The notes under the pieces were generated by a model. The model was not told the DNA's origin. It did not search any database and worked only from the letters and a program-made list of their open reading frames with translations. A stretch of DNA of 5,503 bases from Syntrophomonadaceae bacterium (GTDB lineage Bacteria; Bacillota; Dethiobacteria; DTU022): assembly GCA_003564055.1 (NCBI GenBank), contig PWSG01000174.1, forward strand, positions 1-5,503, written 5' to 3'. Shown piece by piece: positions 5,052-5,503 of the stretch (position 1 is the first letter of the stretch; every line of letters starts with the position of its first letter). The translations under genes and the position numbers were made by a program.

Positions 5052-5069
5052 TAATTAAATACTTAATTA
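5052..5069. promoter_or_regulatory. Probable ArsR operator, 7-4-7 inverted repeat
   Basis: On the minus strand TAATTAAGTATTTAATTA has perfect 7-bp arms around GTAT. It begins one base after the -10 hexamer and covers the expected transcription start, the usual place for an autorepressor. AT-rich palindromes of this size are typical of ArsR/SmtB operators. Binding by this ArsR is inferred from position. Confidence 0.6.
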
Positions 5070-5070
5070 G

Positions 5071-5099
5071 ATTATAGCTGATCAAAGCTTGCAGATCAA
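5071..5099 (-). promoter_or_regulatory. Sigma-A-type promoter of the ArsR gene
   Basis: TTGATC (5099-5094) and TATAAT (5076-5071) are separated by exactly 17 bp on the minus strand. The -10 is perfect and the -35 matches TTGACA at four of six positions. Transcription would start near 5064, inside the inverted repeat, about 35 bases before ATG 5030. This is the clearest promoter in the window. Confidence 0.75.
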
Positions 5100-5178
5100 G
5101 TCTGATTTTATATTTTTATTACTTCCAGGGAATAATGATAGTGGTATTTATGTTAAGGTAAATAGAAACAAAGATGGT

Positions 5179-5436
5179 CTATTTCCCAACTTTAGCAAGA
5201 AAGTTGGTCTGGTAAGCCAGGGTGTGCGTGGGGCAAATATCGACGCAGTGACCGCAACCCACACACCTTAAGCTATCAACGTCCTTAGCTATTTCTGCCC
5301 GGCTTTTAATATCAATAGTAAGAGGGCAGGCCTGGTTGCATTTGTTGCACTTTATGCATTCACTTTTGTTGGTAACAATTTTCTGTCCGCTAAGCTTTCC
5401 CATAAAGCTTAAAACAGTACCAAGCGGGCAGTAGTA
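5179..5436 (-). CDS. C-terminal polyferredoxin part of a NapH/CcoG-like membrane Fe-S protein (5' truncated)
   Basis: From ATG 5403 there are 74 residues with two [4Fe-4S] motifs: C16-x2-C19-x2-C22-x3-CP and C47-x2-C50-x2-C53-x3-CP. The frame remains open upstream of that ATG and reads YYCPLGTVLSFMGKLSGQK. The CPLG-x2-L pattern is the sequence that follows the last membrane helix in NapH/RdxA-type proteins, so ATG 5403 is probably internal and the membrane helices are missing. Upstream of 5435 the DNA switches to an inverted copy of this same gene, and the frame meets TAA at 5457-5455. Such proteins pass electrons from membrane quinols or flavoproteins to periplasmic or cytoplasmic partners; the partner here is unknown. 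ArsR starts about 140 bp downstream under its own promoter. A 74-residue stand-alone ferredoxin is the alternative, but no ribosome binding site precedes ATG 5403. Confidence 0.8.
   Translation of the reverse strand, partial: YYCPLGTVLSFMGKLSGQKIVTNKSECIKCNKCNQACPLTIDIKSRAEIAKDVDSLRCVGCGHCVDICPTHTLAYQTNFLAKVGK
5186..5207. repeat. 8-bp stem-loop at the 3' end of the polyferredoxin gene
   Basis: CCAACTTT-AGCAAG-AAAGTTGG forms a perfect 8-pair stem with a 6-base loop, overlapping the last codons of the ferredoxin on the minus strand. No U-tract follows immediately, so it may slow or protect the transcript end rather than act as a strong terminator. The following 5100-5178 has no other visible signal. 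Confidence 0.35.
5223..5291 (+). repeat. Left arm of a perfect 69-bp inverted repeat
   Basis: Every base of 5223-5291 is the complement of 5503-5435 read backwards. The arm covers the second ferredoxin cluster of the polyferredoxin. Its inner end is the self-complementary hexamer TAGCTA (5286-5291). Confidence 0.97.
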
Positions 5437-5503
5437 GCTAAGGACGTTGATAGCTTAAGGTGTGTGGGTTGCGGTCACTGCGTCGATATTTGCCCCACGC
5501 ACA
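5435..5503 (-). repeat. Right arm of the 69-bp inverted repeat, at the window end
   Basis: This is an exact inverted copy of 5223-5291, separated from it by 143 bp (5292-5434) and running to the last base of the window, so the full length is unknown. The inner edge is TAGCTA (5435-5440). The arm replaces the expected upstream part of the ferredoxin gene, which points to a fold-back junction, either artefactual or a real inverted duplication. Confidence 0.97.

Noticed and set aside
5089..5271. Plus-strand 60-residue frame entering the ferredoxin region
   Set aside because: It is antisense to the ferredoxin clusters and has no ribosome binding site. It has an ordinary composition for a shadow frame.
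1..5503. CRISPR array, tRNA, rRNA, insertion sequence or phage genes
   Set aside because: No regularly spaced repeats, no cloverleaf-like segment with a CCA end, no rRNA-like stretch and no transposase or integrase motif were seen. The only long repeat is the terminal inverted pair.
5223..5503. Inverted repeat as a transposon terminus or invertible switch
   Set aside because: The arms are internal ferredoxin coding sequence, no recombinase gene is nearby and the arm runs off the window end, so a fold-back junction is the simpler reading.

Overview
The window looks like anaerobic, low-to-moderate GC Firmicutes DNA, probably a clostridial or Peptococcaceae-like bacterium. The support is purine-rich GGAGG ribosome binding sites, a perfect Bacillus-type PerR operator, several [4Fe-4S] ferredoxin-type proteins, and protein families that I associate with strict anaerobes. 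The taxonomic call is inference, because there is no rRNA or other marker gene.

Nearly everything is read on the minus strand, from right to left. (1) The right edge, 5179-5436, holds the C-terminal part of a NapH-like polyferredoxin. Its upstream part is replaced by a perfect 69-bp inverted copy of its own sequence (5223-5291 against 5435-5503), so the end is either a fold-back assembly artefact or an inverted duplication. (2) At 5099-4524 an ArsR-family repressor has its own promoter and a palindromic operator. It is joined in frame to a Cys/His-rich 42-residue module that has its own strong internal ribosome binding site and ATG. (3) At 4475-4308 lies a truncated ABC-transporter ATPase that stops just after Walker A. 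(4) At 4279-4257 an extended -10 element abuts a perfect 15-bp PerR box, upstream of an alpha/beta hydrolase with a hydrophobic N-terminal segment (about 4213-3230). (5) A two-gene unit follows: a peroxiredoxin (3048-2584) and, 15 bp later, a class II CPD photolyase (2568-1210). (6) At 1093-251 is a 280-residue multi-cysteine Fe-S protein of unknown role. (7) At 257-180 is a remnant of a second ferredoxin resembling the one at the right edge. (8) The first 59 bases carry the C-terminal tail of a convergent plus-strand gene, with a small palindrome between it and the minus-strand genes.

The shared theme is coping with oxidants, light damage and possibly metals in an anaerobe. A peroxide-type operator precedes the hydrolase, followed by a thiol peroxidase and a flavin photolyase, with Fe-S electron carriers on both sides and a metalloregulator with a cysteine-rich partner. 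This link is inferred from context. I see no CRISPR array, tRNA, rRNA, insertion sequence or phage gene, and no clear new multi-gene system. The least ordinary items are the ArsR/Cys-rich read-through with internal start, the PerR box, and the uncharacterised MCEFC Fe-S protein.
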